A stretch of 64,000 nucleotides of DNA, from the NCBI GenBank assembly GCA_017590115.1, contig JAGGNK010003335.1, forward strand, positions 1,798,001-1,862,000. The letters are read 5' to 3'. The translations under genes were made by a program, and so were the position numbers. This stretch comes from Montifringilla adamsi. Taxonomy: Eukaryota > Chordata > Aves > Passeriformes > Passeridae. The first letter of the stretch is position 1, and each line of letters opens with the position of its first letter. The notes below the pieces were generated by a model. It was not told where the DNA came from. It was given only the letters and a program-made list of their open reading frames with translations, and searched no databases. Of this stretch, positions 12,401-25,022 are shown piece by piece.

Positions 12401-14609
12401 GTGTCTGAAGTTGTACGACATAATTTAATCACATCTCTGATTACATTTATGCTGCAGCAGCTATCTCCTTGCTGAGATGTAGCAATGACAACCTTTTTGA
12501 CATGATGCCATTCTCAGTTTTGAATATGATTAAGCCAAAGTTTTGTCACTGTAGCTGCCCTGTGTCTTTTTTTTGGGTTTTATGTTATCTGCTCTAGGGG
12601 TCTGCTGTCTTCCTGAGCTGTGACAGGAAAGGAGTTAGTGGTGGGGAAGGGAACTGGGTCCTGGCAGTTCTGGTGTGGTGAAGTTCAGTCAGATATTCAC
12701 CCACATCTGAGCTTTCAGTCTGGTCCACAGCAATGGTGCAAACAGTGTCTGCCAGAGCTTGCTTTCTAAAGCACTAGCCCCTTACAGTTATAGTAATTCT
12801 AAACTAATTAATATGAGGACCAACTTGATTTCAAACCTCAAGTTTTAGCTTTTCAGACACCACAGAGCTAATAAAACACATGTATTTCCATCACTTGGCT
12901 CCTTCACAGTTCGTGCGTGGGCAAAGTACTTAATCTTCTATTGTGTTTTTGGAACACGTTAATGCTGCTGTGGGGACAGGAAACACTTCAAACACCACAA
13001 GGAAAAATTTTCACAGGAACAGAAGGTTCCTTGTGAGTCACTATATCCATAGTATTGTTCCAGCTTTAAACCAGTTGAGGTATTTGTTTCTGCAGCTCCT
13101 ACTAAATACTGTGTCAGAACCATGGTACTTTGATAGCTGGAGATGTTTCCATTTTAGCCTCAACTATTCATGTCCATTTAGAGCCATCTTTCCTCATGAA
13201 AATGTTTGTTAAACTTTGAGAAAAACCTGTAGATAACCTAAGACAAACATGGGGTATGAGCAGCAAGTATTCCTTAACTGCAAGGTGTGTTTTATGCCCC
13301 TCATCACCACTTCAAATGAACCCCTGTGCTGTCTTTATAAAGTTCTCTCTCTTTATAAAGAGTATATTGAAAGAGCAGGCTTGTCACTATTCACTTGCCC
13401 CTCCTTGGAAAAGATACAGGATAAAGGAAGAGTATTCCTCTTCAATCTGAATGTGTAAAGTCAGTGTGAATTAAACTGAAGCCTTCAGCAAAGCTTAAAA
13501 GGCAATTTTAACATGCCAAATTAACCACTGCATCTGAAGGAACGGTATTTTTAATGTTGCTTTTAAAAGTCACTGAATCATTTGAATGTCAAGGTGGTTT
13601 GGCAAACCTTGGACTGGCAAAATAAACAGTTCTGATAAAATTGCTCCACCTACAAAAAGTAATATAAATTTGTGTCAGAAGCAGTTGGGCACGCAGTTCT
13701 TGACAACTGCCACAGACACAGATCAAATTTTATGCCACTGAGAAGCATGGCCTACTGGCCACTCCAGTACACCAAAATGAGAGCATTGTGAGTAACCTCA
13801 GCCTTAAGGTTTTTATTTATAACCAGAGGCTGGACAAAAAGCTTTCTCTTTGAATATATCCCACACACAGATTGTACCATGCATCTGAACTTTGTTATTC
13901 TGGAGTTGCAAAGTCCCTGTAGAGCAGTTAAAAGTGAAGAAAGTCACTACCAGCAATGGTTACATCACTGAACAAAGACTAGGCCAGCCAAAGTCTAAGT
14001 AATAATTCTTGGTGGTTTTTCATTTAACTATGCAGTTGTGTTAGCTATTATCTATTAAAAAGTAAATCCTGGAAAGCTTTTGCTTAAATTGGCCTGTTAA
14101 GTAGATGGAATTTTTTAAAATCTATTCTTCATTCATTTGAGATCAGAGGGCAAAGGTGAAAACTTACATTCTTATAGATAAGCTCTGGAATTGCAGCATT
14201 GACCATATTTTGATGTAAGGTGTTAACACAACATACATTTCTCCTTATCACACTTAGGCATGCAAGCATTCATTCATTTCAAACAAGGTAAGGAGATGCC
14301 TTGCAGTTCAGTCTCCTTATTAGGAATGGGGAAGCACTGGCAACAGGTAGCAGAACCACTTATGTCCCCATAGGTGTGGCCAGACTGAATTCTTTATGCA
14401 TTAGTCATGCCTTAGTAATTTCTAGGATGGTTATTTATTTCTTGAAAGATAACACTGACCCAAAAAGCCTATTGTCTCACTGGCTCAAAAATGACTACAT
14501 TTACTCAGCAGCAATGCTGGGTTTCAGTCCGGTGGCACTTCTTCTAGTGAAACTTATCCTCAGAATGAGCTGTGTGACAACCAAAGAGGGCAATGGGCCA
14601 AAGAATTAC
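9496..14609 (-). other. WWC1: WWC1 intron 8
   Basis: A 5,114-nt intron between exons 8 and 9. Its acceptor is preceded by a run of T followed by C tracts on the transcribed strand. The interior is AT-leaning, with several short open frames and no recognisable protein. No CR1 copy or simple array was seen. Confidence 0.85.
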
Positions 14610-14683
14610 CTTCTCTTTGCCTCTTCATACTGCAGCCGCAGTCGCACCTTCTCGGCCAGCTGGTTACTGCTGCTGCCCATAAA
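14610..14683 (-). CDS. WWC1: WWC1 coding exon 8: start of second coiled coil
   Basis: A 74-nt exon for residues 290-313 and two bases of Arg314. The acceptor is TGTCTCAG|TTTAT and the donor AGAAG|GTAATT. The peptide is FMGSSSNQLAEKVRLRLQYE then EAKR; mammals have NQLAEKVRLRLRYEEAKRR at this place. The first five residues are variable, while NQLAEKVRLRL-YEEAKR is conserved across WWC proteins. It opens the second, longer coiled-coil region. Confidence 0.96.
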
Positions 14684-15700
14684 CTGAGACAAAAACACCA
14701 CATCAGCAACTTAGCAACCACTCCTCCTTTGATATTTCCCTGACACTGTTACAAGTGACTTGATCTTTTTTCCTAGTTAAACCAACCACAACACAGGAAC
14801 ATGCTGCACTTAAATACATTTTTCATTATTTCTTCAAATACTTAAACCCCAACAAGATTCAAAGGCCCTTTCTGGCTAGAAAGAAGAGAAAATCCACCAC
14901 ATCTGTCTTTGGCTTCCATTTCTATGAACACACAAATACTTTTGCAATCCTTCTTCTCAAATGCTCTTTGCATCCTTAAGTGCTTCACTGCAGTTTGGTT
15001 TGGATGACATCTTGCTTTGGCTGTAAAGTCTTAAAGACAAAGTACATCCCACCATGCCCAAATCTGCAGATCTGTACTAACATATGTGGCCCTGACTGCA
15101 AGTGGCTGCAAACCTTTAAGTAAAGGCTCACAGAAGAGGCTCTGTGCTGTCCTGTGAGAAATAAGATGTACCCCCAGCACTGATCTAGTCCTTACCAAGG
15201 CTGGGACCAACCTGACACTTCTGGTCTCCTTGAACGTGGGGGACTAAAAGTTTATGAGCACTACAACTTTGGTGGCATCAAACCAGCTGCACATAAGCTG
15301 GTGTTGTCACTTGCAACCCAGTAAAGCCAAACACTCTTAGGGGAAGAGTCCTCATTGGAGCTTAGCCCAGTGCTGCTCAATGTTTCTTGTCTTGTAACTT
15401 ATTGCTATAAAGAGCTAAAGGAGTGTTTGTATCAAAGAAGCTACACCTACAGGCAAAATCAAACTTCCTTCCCTTTTATTCCTACCTGGGTTGCTCTTAT
15501 AGAGACAGTGTGGGGAAACATCAGGTTGCCCTCAGTGATACATTAACACTGCACACAAAAACAGAGTCACACTGCAGTTCAAACCAGAAGTGATGATTTC
15601 ACAGAAACTTGTCCATGCTTGGAAACTCATGGTGAGGTAGCTCTAGACACAGTTCAGAGGAATGTCTCCATGTGCACAAGACTTCTCACACATTACTCAC
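14684..15700 (-). other. WWC1: WWC1 intron 7
   Basis: A 1,017-nt intron with a GTGAGT donor and a TTTTTGTCTCAG acceptor. No further structure was recognised. Confidence 0.85.
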
Positions 15701-15847
15701 ATTTCCTGAAACATCTGTCTGGGAGCTGACATCCAGGTACTGCCGGGGTAGCAGAGGGCTGGAGCTTTCCACAGACATGCTGCTGGCCCACAGGTCTGAC
15801 TGGGATCCTCTGTCATTCACAAAGCTGTCTTTTAACCTGGCTAAGCT
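15701..15847 (-). CDS. WWC1: WWC1 coding exon 7: Ser-rich linker
   Basis: A 147-nt exon, exactly 49 codons, for residues 241-289. The acceptor is GGTTTTAG|AGCTT and the donor GGAAAT|GTGAGT; both phases are 0, so skipping would keep the frame. The peptide begins [20 protein letters not shown], runs through a Ser-rich stretch, and ends [14 protein letters not shown]. The [12 protein letters not shown] signature is diagnostic of KIBRA. The Ser-rich middle is more diverged from mammals than the flanks, as expected of a disordered linker between coiled coils. Confidence 0.96.
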
Positions 15848-16180
15848 CTAAAACCACACAAAAAAATCATGAGGTGAGCTCACTTCTGCACAAAGTACCT
15901 CAGCAGCTACAAAACTCAGCCTAACCCCATGACTCAGATCTGGCCATGTCTGCTGTGCCCACTCAGGCTCTGCAAATTCAGTCAGGCATGGCTGGACTGT
16001 ATTTTATACTTCTCATTTCCAGCATCTGAACAACTGCAGAGGCTGTGGTCCAACACAAAACTAGTTTAATAAAAAACTCAATTACGTATCTGAAATACAA
16101 AATACTTAAATTACTTCTCAGAAATTCAATCTTCTAGCAATGGTGACACAAAATACTGTAAAGTCATCTTGTTTCAATAC
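15848..16180 (-). other. WWC1: WWC1 intron 6
   Basis: At 333 nt this is the shortest intron of the gene in the window. The donor is GTATTG and the acceptor GTGTGGTTTTAG. Nothing else was seen in it. Confidence 0.88.
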
Positions 16181-16310
16181 CTGAATGAGGTCTTGTTTTT
16201 CCTTCTCCCCTGATGTGATGGCCTTCTTGAGAGCTTTCATTTCACTTAAAATGGCTTGTGCCTCATCAAGTTTGTAGCCACCTTGAGTGTCAGACATTTT
16301 CATGTCAATT
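16181..16310 (-). CDS. WWC1: WWC1 coding exon 6: coiled-coil segment
   Basis: A 130-nt exon that completes Lys197 and encodes residues 198-240. The acceptor is TATACAG|AATTG and the donor ATTCAG|GTATTG (phase 0). The peptide starts [20 protein letters not shown] and ends [16 protein letters not shown], matching the KIBRA segment that mammals write [20 protein letters not shown]. The usual Lys at the third position is Met here, within an otherwise conserved motif. The donor GTATTG is weak at +4 to +6, but homology and phase fix the border. Confidence 0.96.
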
Positions 16311-17202
16311 CTGTATAGAAATTCAAAAAACCAGTAAGCTAACACTTAATAACATCCAGTTAATTGAATCACTCTAGATGCATGTGTCTTGACATGGATT
16401 TTTAACAAAAACACACTCCAAAGTACAACAAGGACAACAGAAGGAACAAAAGACCCTACTCCCCACTGCCTAAGTTACTCCACTCAGCAGTACAATAAGC
16501 TTCAGAGCTCTGATTTCAGCAATATCATCATCTCTTTGATTCCTTAGGGAGGACAAAGGTGCATACAAACCCCCAAAACAGCGTGCTAGGGCAGACTGCT
16601 GCTAGTTGCCTTGTTCCTAACCTGGAGAGGATCAGCTTACCCCTCTTTGAGAATTACCTTATTTTCAGTCATGATTTCAAAAACCAGGCACAGACTCACA
16701 TGCACAGATGTATTTGCTTGCACAATCTAATTACAAGCCACTTCATCCTTCCCTTTCCTCAAAGGAATTCTATCAGGGTTAACCCTTATAATAAATATTT
16801 ATCTGAAAGATGCCAGATGTCTAGTCACACAAAGGCAAGTACCTGAAACTTTTCCTCCCCTTCCACTCCCCCTCAGTGCCCTAAATCAATGGCTCTTATG
16901 ATTAAGACAACAGGCTGCAGTGTCATCCATATTGAGCAATACTGAGTAAAATAGAATATCAGTTTACTGACGAGATCCTGGTTCAAAACCTTTTTGCCAT
17001 GAAGTCAGTTCTAATGTGGTCAATCCCATACAGGCACTGATTTGAGAGAACTCCCCCTTGGCTGTGTACTGCTTTCAGCCTAAAGATATCATCAGCAGCA
17101 TATTGCAGCTTATGTTATTTAGGTAGCTATTTATAAATGTAGCGGGGGATGCATTGCAAGCCAGAGATGTTCTGAAAAAAAAGATCTTGAGAACACACTT
17201 AC
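16311..17202 (-). other. WWC1: WWC1 intron 5
   Basis: An 892-nt intron between exons 5 and 6, donor GTAAGT, acceptor TTTCTATACAG. No repeat or RNA gene was recognised. Confidence 0.86.
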
Positions 17203-17282
17203 TTCTTCAGGGTTTGAAATCCATGCTCTTTGTACTGGAGCTCTTGCTTCATGTGAGCTACTTCTCTCTTGAGTTTATTAAC
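17203..17282 (-). CDS. WWC1: WWC1 coding exon 5: coiled-coil segment
   Basis: An 80-nt exon encoding residues 171-196 and two bases of Lys197. The acceptor is GTTGCAG|GTTAAT and the donor AAGAA|GTAAGT. The peptide VNKLKREVAHMKQELQYKEH then GFQTLK aligns to mammalian KIBRA VNKLKREMVHLQHELQFKER. It is charged and helical, with hydrophobic residues at heptad spacing, and continues the first coiled coil. It is too short to stand out as an open reading frame and was found from the splice sites and homology. Confidence 0.96.
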
Positions 17283-18199
17283 CTGCAACAAGGTGTCACA
17301 TTTTTAGAATGCTATTTTGTATGAGTATTTAGGTACAGTGCTACCCACTCAATTCAAAACTTATTCAGTGTAGACTGTATACTCTAAATAAAGTTTCCAG
17401 GCAATCAGCTCAACTCAAGAGCAGGAAACAGCCCTGACTGCTTCCTCATCAAGACTTTATCACTGGCCAGGGCTTTATCCAGTAGCTGCTATCACACCTC
17501 TTAACAAGGGGCTCAAGGGAAGTTCCAGCCATGTAAGTGGAAAAATTGAGAAAAATTCAAAAAAGAAAGCAATGAAACACATGTCAACTTTGCTCAAAAA
17601 TGTTTAAAGCCTTCCCAGTCATTAAAAAAACTGCTAATCATCAGGACAGGAGTTACCCTGCAGCATCTGAAGCCACCCTCCAAGCTCCCCAGCAAAAAGA
17701 CCCCACTGCACGAGTAACACAGCAGGATGATAATCCATATTGTAAATGCACTGACCCTACAGCTTGTTTTATACTCCTCCACAGAGGCCACACTGACCTA
17801 CTTTACTTTAGTCCTTTCTTCCTCCCAAACTGAGCTCTGCATGAGAGCACACCCTCCCCTGCTGACAGCCTGCACTAAGCCCTGCACAAACAGCTGCCAG
17901 TCCCTGGGGAGGACCCCAGCTCTCCAGCACTGCAGGAGCCAGCACGCAGCTCCACATCCCACAGCCATCCTGCACTGCCAGCTGCCAAGCCAGGCTAGTC
18001 TAAGAGGAAAAAAAAAAACCAACCAACAACTGTTTTAAATTCCTAAGTCTGCAACGTTAGAAAATTGTGGCAAACGACCTCCTAAATGGCAACATTAGCT
18101 CTCCCAACTGCTTTAGCATCTCCTTTCTGTAGTTGCCATGAAATCTGGAAATACCTGAACATTACTCATTGCAAGCAAAGGTCCATTTGTACTACTCAC
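17283..18199 (-). other. WWC1: WWC1 intron 4
   Basis: A 917-nt intron between exons 4 and 5, donor GTGAGT, acceptor CTTGTTGCAG. The 17830-18000 part is somewhat more GC-rich than its surroundings but without CpG enrichment. No other feature was recognised. Confidence 0.86.
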
Positions 18200-18276
18200 C
18201 CTGGATTTTGTAGTAGCAATCTCTGCTTTGAGGATCTCAGGGTCATACTTGGAACTTGACGAGGAGCCAGAAAGCA
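18200..18276 (-). CDS. WWC1: WWC1 coding exon 4: Ser-rich linker
   Basis: A 77-nt exon completing Leu145 and encoding residues 146-170. The acceptor is TGTTCCAG|TGCTT and the donor TCCAGG|GTGAGT (phase 0). The peptide is [20 protein letters not shown] followed by TTKSR: a run of five serines, then [13 protein letters not shown], which is a conserved WWC-family signature shared with WWC2 and WWC3. The family match, its place between exons 3 and 5 and the correct phase identify this short exon. Confidence 0.96.
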
Positions 18277-19963
18277 CTGGAACAAACACAGAGCCAGTTT
18301 AGCAGCTCTGCCTTCACCCTACACTTTCACCAGCCCACCACAGACCGAGATCTCCCATCACTCCTGCACGCCCACACCTCCACACATTGCTGGTGTAGGT
18401 CTGTTACCCAACTTCCACATCTCACTGCCCAAAGACAGGGCAAGGAACAGTGCAGTGAAGTACTCCACAAAAAGTATCGACTGAAGGGGCCAAAGCATGT
18501 CCTGCATCTCCAAAGTCTGGATTTGTTCCAGGTTAACACACCTAACTCAGACTCCCAAACATGTTCACACCATTCAGTGGTGTGGCTTCCTGCATTTCCA
18601 AAGGCATTTAACAGAACTGAAGGGACAGGCATTGCATGAAGGTTTACTTAATTATTTTTTTCAGACTTCCTTATTGAGCAAACAAGCCACTGAATGTTTA
18701 GAAACAAAGAAAAGCAAAGAATGAGAAGAAACTGAAAAATGTGATGCAAGCCTTTTCACAGCCTTGAGGACATGACCAACCATACAATGTGTCACACCAG
18801 ATTAAATCAATGTCCCATTAAGAGCAGAACTCTCTTCTCGGCAGCAGTTAAACCCTTCTGCCTCAGAAGGTACAGAAGCTCCCCAATGTGCAATGTTGTT
18901 AGAGGTAGCTGTAGGCAAGGGAGATATTCTGATCCTTGCAGCCATCAGTTTATGCCCTATAAAACATGGGAAAGCATTTCTAGTTATTTCTGTTTGGTTG
19001 TATTTTTCAAGACAGATCCCATCTCGCCCATGTAACTCATTGTAACTCATGTTCTTAGTGCATTGCTCTGGGTAGAGCAGTCCTAAGAAAAGAGCAAACC
19101 CAGTTCTTTAGAGATGAGGGACAGCACCCTTGTCAAACAAGAATCCTTCAGCTGTCAGAAAACTACTTAAAAAATTTGAACCCCAGGCACAGGATTAGCC
19201 AGTGGAATTCTCCACCATCACACTTAACTCACAAGAGTGAAACAGGGGGAGGTTCTTGGCTGGCAAGAATACAAAAAAATCTGCAATACCGAGGATTATA
19301 AAAAAAATTCTGGAATACATGCATGAAATAAATCCTGTTCTGGACATTTTCCCGCTCCTAACTAGTACCAGTAAGGAGGAAATACAGCATTCTATGAAGA
19401 TTTCTGCACCAAATCTTGAAGCAACATTGGTATTGATGTGTTATGACACAGAATATGGAGCACAAACTGCTGTTCTTCATACACAGAGAAGCAATCCACC
19501 AGTGGTGAATTGGAACATGGCATAAAATACAGACCCTCAGCTCCACTAGACCATCACTCAACTGCTTGGGATATAAACTACAAAAGGGCCTGGGAATACT
19601 ATCCAGGATGGTCCTTCTTGCTGTGTTTCTATTCTTTAAACAGGGGAATAAAGGAAAATACCATGTAAGTTAACTTTTTCACACTGAGCCAAACACTACA
19701 TTTTTTAGCATTTATTGAAGCCCATGCAGAAAATCTGCATGTTAACTGCAGTGACTGAGCCACACACAGGAGCATTTCACAAAAATCAGCCTTTACCAAA
19801 CAGGTGCTGGGCAGACACCATTTCTGAAACAAACTGATCAAACACCAGAGTGACATGGCACACCATCCCAGTGCTCTATCCAAGGAGCAGCTTCACGACT
19901 TTCACTGTCCTACAGGGTGCACAGCTGAGGAAAGAGCTGGTTAAGAGCTCACTAAGTACTCAC
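18277..19963 (-). other. WWC1: WWC1 intron 3
   Basis: A 1,687-nt intron between exons 3 and 4, donor GTGAGT, acceptor TTTGTTCCAG. The short open frames on both strands look random. No repeats were recognised. Confidence 0.86.
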
Positions 19964-20167
19964 AGCTGGTCTGAGAGCCCAGTTTGTGCTCCCAAACATC
20001 GTGCAGCTGCCGATACTCCTGCTGGGCCAGCTCAAGCCTCTGCTGTTTCACTTGGTAGATCTCCTTCTGGGCAGCAATGGCCTCCTGGGCCAGGACCAGG
20101 TAATCCTTCAGCATGTGCTCCTGCTCCCGCCGCCATTGCACCCGAGGGTCCTCTATCTGAGTCGTTT
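19964..20167 (-). CDS. WWC1: WWC1 coding exon 3: end of WW2 and start of coiled coil
   Basis: A 204-nt exon for Lys77 (completed), residues 78-144 and the first base of Leu145. The acceptor is TCTCCAAG|AAACG and the donor AGCT|GTGAGT. It starts with [11 protein letters not shown], the end of WW2, in which the second WW tryptophan is replaced by Ile81, as in mammalian KIBRA, so WW2 is an atypical domain. The rest ([20 protein letters not shown], then [20 protein letters not shown]) is strongly helical with heptad-like spacing. This is the first coiled coil, which family studies connect to self-association and to dendrin and other WW-region interactions. Confidence 0.97.
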
Positions 20168-23100
20168 CTTGGAGAGAAAACACAAGGAAGCAAGATCAAC
20201 AGAATGCAGGTTTGTTCTGCTACTTGGAAAAGCGCCACTGTTTATGACATTCTAAAATAGTCTCTTGCCCCATCCTGTGATAAAAAAGTTGAATGAAGAT
20301 ATTTTTGTTTTTTCTAAGGAGGTGACTGTTGATCCACAATGAATTCCAATGAGTTCTGCCATGCTGAATAGAATAATCCACAACAAAACTGTCGTGTAAT
20401 TCTCCAACTTCTCTGCTGCTGAAGCTGCCCTGGTTCTGGCACTTAAAAACATCCACCCAAGAATATGCATACACAGTTCTAAGATACTGACATTGACTGT
20501 TAAACTTATCTTTATTGCAACTGCTTTATAACATTACTAATAAAATACCTCTAGTATTTCACTGATAAAACTTTCAGAAAATATCATTGCCACATAACTG
20601 CATTATACTGCACCTGACAACATGAAAGCGGTTACAACTCTGCCCATCCTCTTTGGCTGCCAAATGGCTTTTATTGTAAGGGGGAAAGAAAACCTGCTCA
20701 CTCAGATTCCAGAGGCAAGTAAAAATGAAGTTTGATTAAATCACAAATTTGTGAAAGCATCTTAAATGACATTATAGGAACAGAATCTGAGAGAGGAGTA
20801 ACCATTTCCTTTAGGGAAAGCAGGCACAGCAGTAAACGACTGAAGGATATGGGAGGTGGAGTTTAGGGTAACATAGGGAATGCAGCAGTTACAGCATTTC
20901 CATCTCTGTTACCCCAACACAACCAACACATTCCTTTCCAGGTTTCTAATCATGAAAAAGAGGTAAGGTCACAGACATGCAGCTACTCCTAACACTAACG
21001 AGGTAAATTTATTGTCAGTGTTTGTCCCTGTTTTGTGAAGAAGTGCCCAAAACATTTTTCATTTCTATTTCAAGGCTATTACGTGTTCTTGTTTGGAGCA
21101 GGCTCCAATATTTAGTTGACCAAATGCTCTGAACTGTCTAAACTAACATGCTTGAATAAGGATGCCTAGTTACCACATAATGAATAATTAATAGAAAGGA
21201 CTTGCTTGAAACTATCAGTGGGAATCTAATCTGCATATCTTAAGAGCCTCTTTAAATATTTAGTAAAAGCTGCCAGAGTGGAAGGTATGAGCAGCTTTTA
21301 AGTGAGTCGGGTGTAAGACTAACACTGCAGTACACAGGATGTGGGGAAGAGAAGTCAGACAATATTCTTAGCAGCAGAACCCGAAATAAAGGGTTTACCC
21401 AAGGGATGGACACTCAATTCTTTTCACAAGCTGTCCATGATCATGCTGAGGAGAAAATTAATTGGCTACTCCAGCAGTAAGCTGTTTCTAACAATATCTC
21501 AAGACCTAAAAGAGCACATGGCACTTCAAATTACATTGCAAAACTTGGAGAAGCCACAAAATGCATCAAAAAACCCCAGTATAGTTTGTAGAAGCATTTC
21601 AACAGAGTCTTTTACAGGTCCTGCAAGCAGAAGCAATCTTTCAGCTGATATAATATTAAAGCTAGGCCTGGACCTGAAAAACTGTCCCAAAATAATATGA
21701 GGGAAAAGCAGCTGCTTGTACCAGCTGTAGGGGCCCTCATGGATAAGCACTGTGGTCTTAGAGGGAGCAAAAGAAAGATCAGGAGGGCACAGACTTGTAA
21801 GACTCTGACAGCCCCAAATGCTCCTGCCTTGATTCTTGCCCCCAAATCCCATTTTCCAGATAACCATTAGCCACAGCCAGATGAAGTAACTGCCTTTTCT
21901 TCACATCTGAACCAGAAGGGGAAAGTCTGGTGTTATCCAGGGAGCTGACATTCCCAGACATGCAGCTTCCCTGGACACAACTGCTCAGTCACCAGCAACT
22001 GAGACTTAGGGCTCTCGAATTTCCAGCATAAAAAGTATGTTTGCAAAGTGCCCATGGCTCTTGAAGTCTGATGCAGGACACTGGACCGTAAGTCTACCTC
22101 AACATAAGTCTTCAAGCCTGGTTATTTCCAGTTTTTCCTTAGACTAGCAGCCCATTTTTCCTAGAATCCCAAGAAGGGTGGTAGAAGCTGCTGCAGGAAA
22201 ATTCCTCTATTATAAGCAATGAGGAGGAAGACTCAAAAGCCTCCAATCCTGAACACCTCTGAGAGGTGGTGAAGCACTGCCAGTGGTCCAAGCCCATCCA
22301 CAATCTGACCCAGGGAATGCTCAGCAGACAGCTCACAGAGAGGATGGACAACACAGTGAGGTATTGAAATGCTTTGTGACCAGATTTATTCTAAATATTC
22401 ACCTCAACCTTTTTCAGTAATGAAAGCATTAACTGTAACCCCTTGATTGCAGCTCTGAGCTTTGGTTTTCAAACATGTAAAACTAATCAACAAAAGTGTT
22501 GGCCAAGGGCTCTCACTGAGCCCAGCTACTGAGAAATGCATAATACATTCAGAAGTGAGATGAAAGAACCATAGAAATGCAGGTTATTACATCATTTGTT
22601 GTCTTGTGAATTCCTAATTTAATGTTGAGCTTGTCACAAATAAATCTGCTTGCTTCATGTTGGAGGAATGTAGGTTTACAATGCTTGCATCAGCATCATT
22701 TCTTTGTATCACACTCCAAAGTTCTCCCAGAGAGGCGCACTCAAGGCTATGCATTAATACTTTATTAGGAATATTCTGGGTACTCAATTTAATTTAACTG
22801 TATTTATTTTCCCTCAGAGAGGTGGTTACAATTGTTCTCCATCTTGCTTCTTTTAATGGCTCCTGCCTTTAGATTTCATTTAAGTCTATTCTTGGGCTCA
22901 CTTCTGATAATTAGTCTCAAATACTTGTGCAGTATGAGCAAGACCCAACATGGCTCCATTCCCTTCCCACCCTCAGCAGTTCCTTCCTGCCAGAGAATCT
23001 GCCAGAGACCTTGGAGAGGAAGAAGGTTTTGGACACTCTCCAGAGGATACTTCAACATAAACCACAAAGCTGAGCTGCTTGATTAGGTTAAGGTAAATGG

Positions 23101-23431
23101 ATGTGCTCTGCTGTGTTGTGATCTGGATTAGAGCTGGCACAAGAAATATGTCATGAGTTTGCTCCTCTTCTTTTTAACTTTTTAATTGAAATTTCCATTT
23201 AAATATTGAGGCCTCTGACATCCCACAGAAGTGGAAGTTTTGAAAAGGCACTGTTAGTAAGCAGGTGTCAGCACAGTTGGAAGGCTTCTCTGCATGCCCT
23301 TGAATCCTATGGTGCCTGTGAGTGGCACAGACCAGGGGTAACTCTCCCAGACCTGCAACCAGACCTTTGCATGTTCACCCTGCACCAACTCAAATGTACA
23401 AATAAAACTATGTTTGGTTTGTCCCAACTGC

Positions 23432-23530
23432 ATTCAGCCATTCAGACTGGAAAAGGACTTTAGGATCACTGAGTCCAACCTCAAACTTAACAATGCTGGA
23501 GTTTCTGCTAAACACTCCAGGGGTCCAACA
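23432..23530 (-). mobile_element. CR1-like LINE 3'-end fragment
   Basis: The plus strand reads CATTCAGACTGGAAAAGGAC and then TTAGGATCACTGAGTCCAAC. This is the reverse complement of the common 3' end of avian CR1 elements (GTTGGACT-GATGATCTTA-AGGTCTTTTCCAACCT). The element therefore lies in the minus orientation. It is a heavily truncated, decayed copy; the left border is approximate and similarity fades after about 23530. Confidence 0.65.
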
Positions 23531-24118
23531 GGCTTCCATGTCCCACAGCTTCAGGTCAAGGCTATTTTCCCATTCCTAGACTGTGAAATGGACACCAGAC
23601 CTGGTCTTATAGACCTATAGGAGATCCAAATTTGTGCCTTGCAACTTAGCACCTTCTAAAGCAATGTTTGTCCACTCCTCTCCCCTGCAGATCTCCTTTG
23701 TGTGATCCTGTAGACTTGCCTACCTTTTCCAACTTTCCAATAAAAAGAAAAATCAACATCCCCTACCTCACAGAAAAATTGGATGAAGCTATTTAAAGAT
23801 ATGTCATCCTAAAATCACAGGATTTAGACAAGTTCTAAATAAAAGTATTTGTGTCACCTTTACATCTGGGAACTTATGATCTTTGTATTGTCAGGGTCAA
23901 TTAGAGCTTTTGGGAATAGGCTTTTTTCATTTGGCATTTTTAATACCCAAGAGAAGTTGCTAAAACTTGGAGGGTGCAGTCTCAGGCCAGGTGAAGTTGT
24001 GGCAGTCTTGAAAAAGGGAAGGGTGTGAAGACGAAGATACCCAAAGGGGGTTAAAAATCCACCAAGGAAAAAAATGCACCAGACTTCCACATTTTTATTT
24101 TTTAAAAAATCATGTAAT

Positions 24119-24160
24119 TAAAAAAAAAAAAACCCAAACCAAAAAACAAGTTCTCAGTTG
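24119..24160. repeat. A-rich simple-sequence stretch
   Basis: A run of about 14 A residues followed by alternating CCC and AAA groups. It could be a decayed poly(A) tail or simple low-complexity sequence. No recognisable element lies directly upstream. Confidence 0.6.
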
Positions 24161-25022
24161 AAGTCCTAGAAGCAGATTTAAAAAACCCCACAACTTAAAA
24201 GCACTTCAAGGCACTTTTGTCTTTTAAAAGTTTCTCTCAGCACGAGTTGCAAGCTCCCCTAAAAGGGTCTGGACATGGTTCTGCTGTGAATTTCTAGGCT
24301 GCAGCTGGAGCTGTTCTGTAAAGAGAATCAAAGTCACTGATTTGTTTTGCTTATTACTTTTCCAGGGGATTTGTTCTAGCACAGCCTGTTACAGTTATTC
24401 TAGTAACGCCTGTAATGATATAACAAATGCTGTATTTTCTTATAATTCAAATGAGCTTACAAAATTAATTATTTTTGTCTATGAAGCAATCTAGCAAAGG
24501 GTGTAAGCAGTGGCCTAATTTGAGGGCACAGACACCCCAAGCCTGAACCCTGAACAGGACATCCCAAACTTACTTGAGGGTTTTGTCTCCAGCAAAGGCA
24601 GCGTGAGCTCCTGCTGCCAAGGGAGCTCATGCTCATTCAGCTCACCCCTGCCAGGGGAATCAACACAAGACCTTTGCACTGTTTCTGATGGTCTTGCCAC
24701 AGGGACAAATTCCAGGCTAAGAACAAACTCCAGATCACTGCTACCCAGCTGGACTCCTCAGCAGAACCAAATCTGACAGAGGTGTGTCCATAGTATTGGT
24801 TTGAACGCGGCAGCCAATTTGAAGATTGCAACCCAAAAGGTGTCAAATTCCTGCTCAGAAAGGAAAGTACTTTGTATGATGGAAAAGGACAGGATTTGAT
24901 TTCACAAGCTGCAGATCTCATGGACTCTAAAACATGCTGTTAGCAACTCTGTGGTTTCGTGTTCAGTAAACTTTAATGGAGGCACAAATCGCTCTGCAAA
25001 AGCACAGCAGCATGTCACTTAC

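Larger units (their letters stand above)
20168..25022 (-). other. WWC1: WWC1 intron 2
   Basis: A 4,855-nt intron between exons 2 and 3. It contains a short CR1-like fragment near 23.43-23.53 kb and an A-rich stretch near 24.12-24.16 kb. The rest is AT-leaning unique-looking sequence. No exon or RNA gene was recognised. Confidence 0.85.
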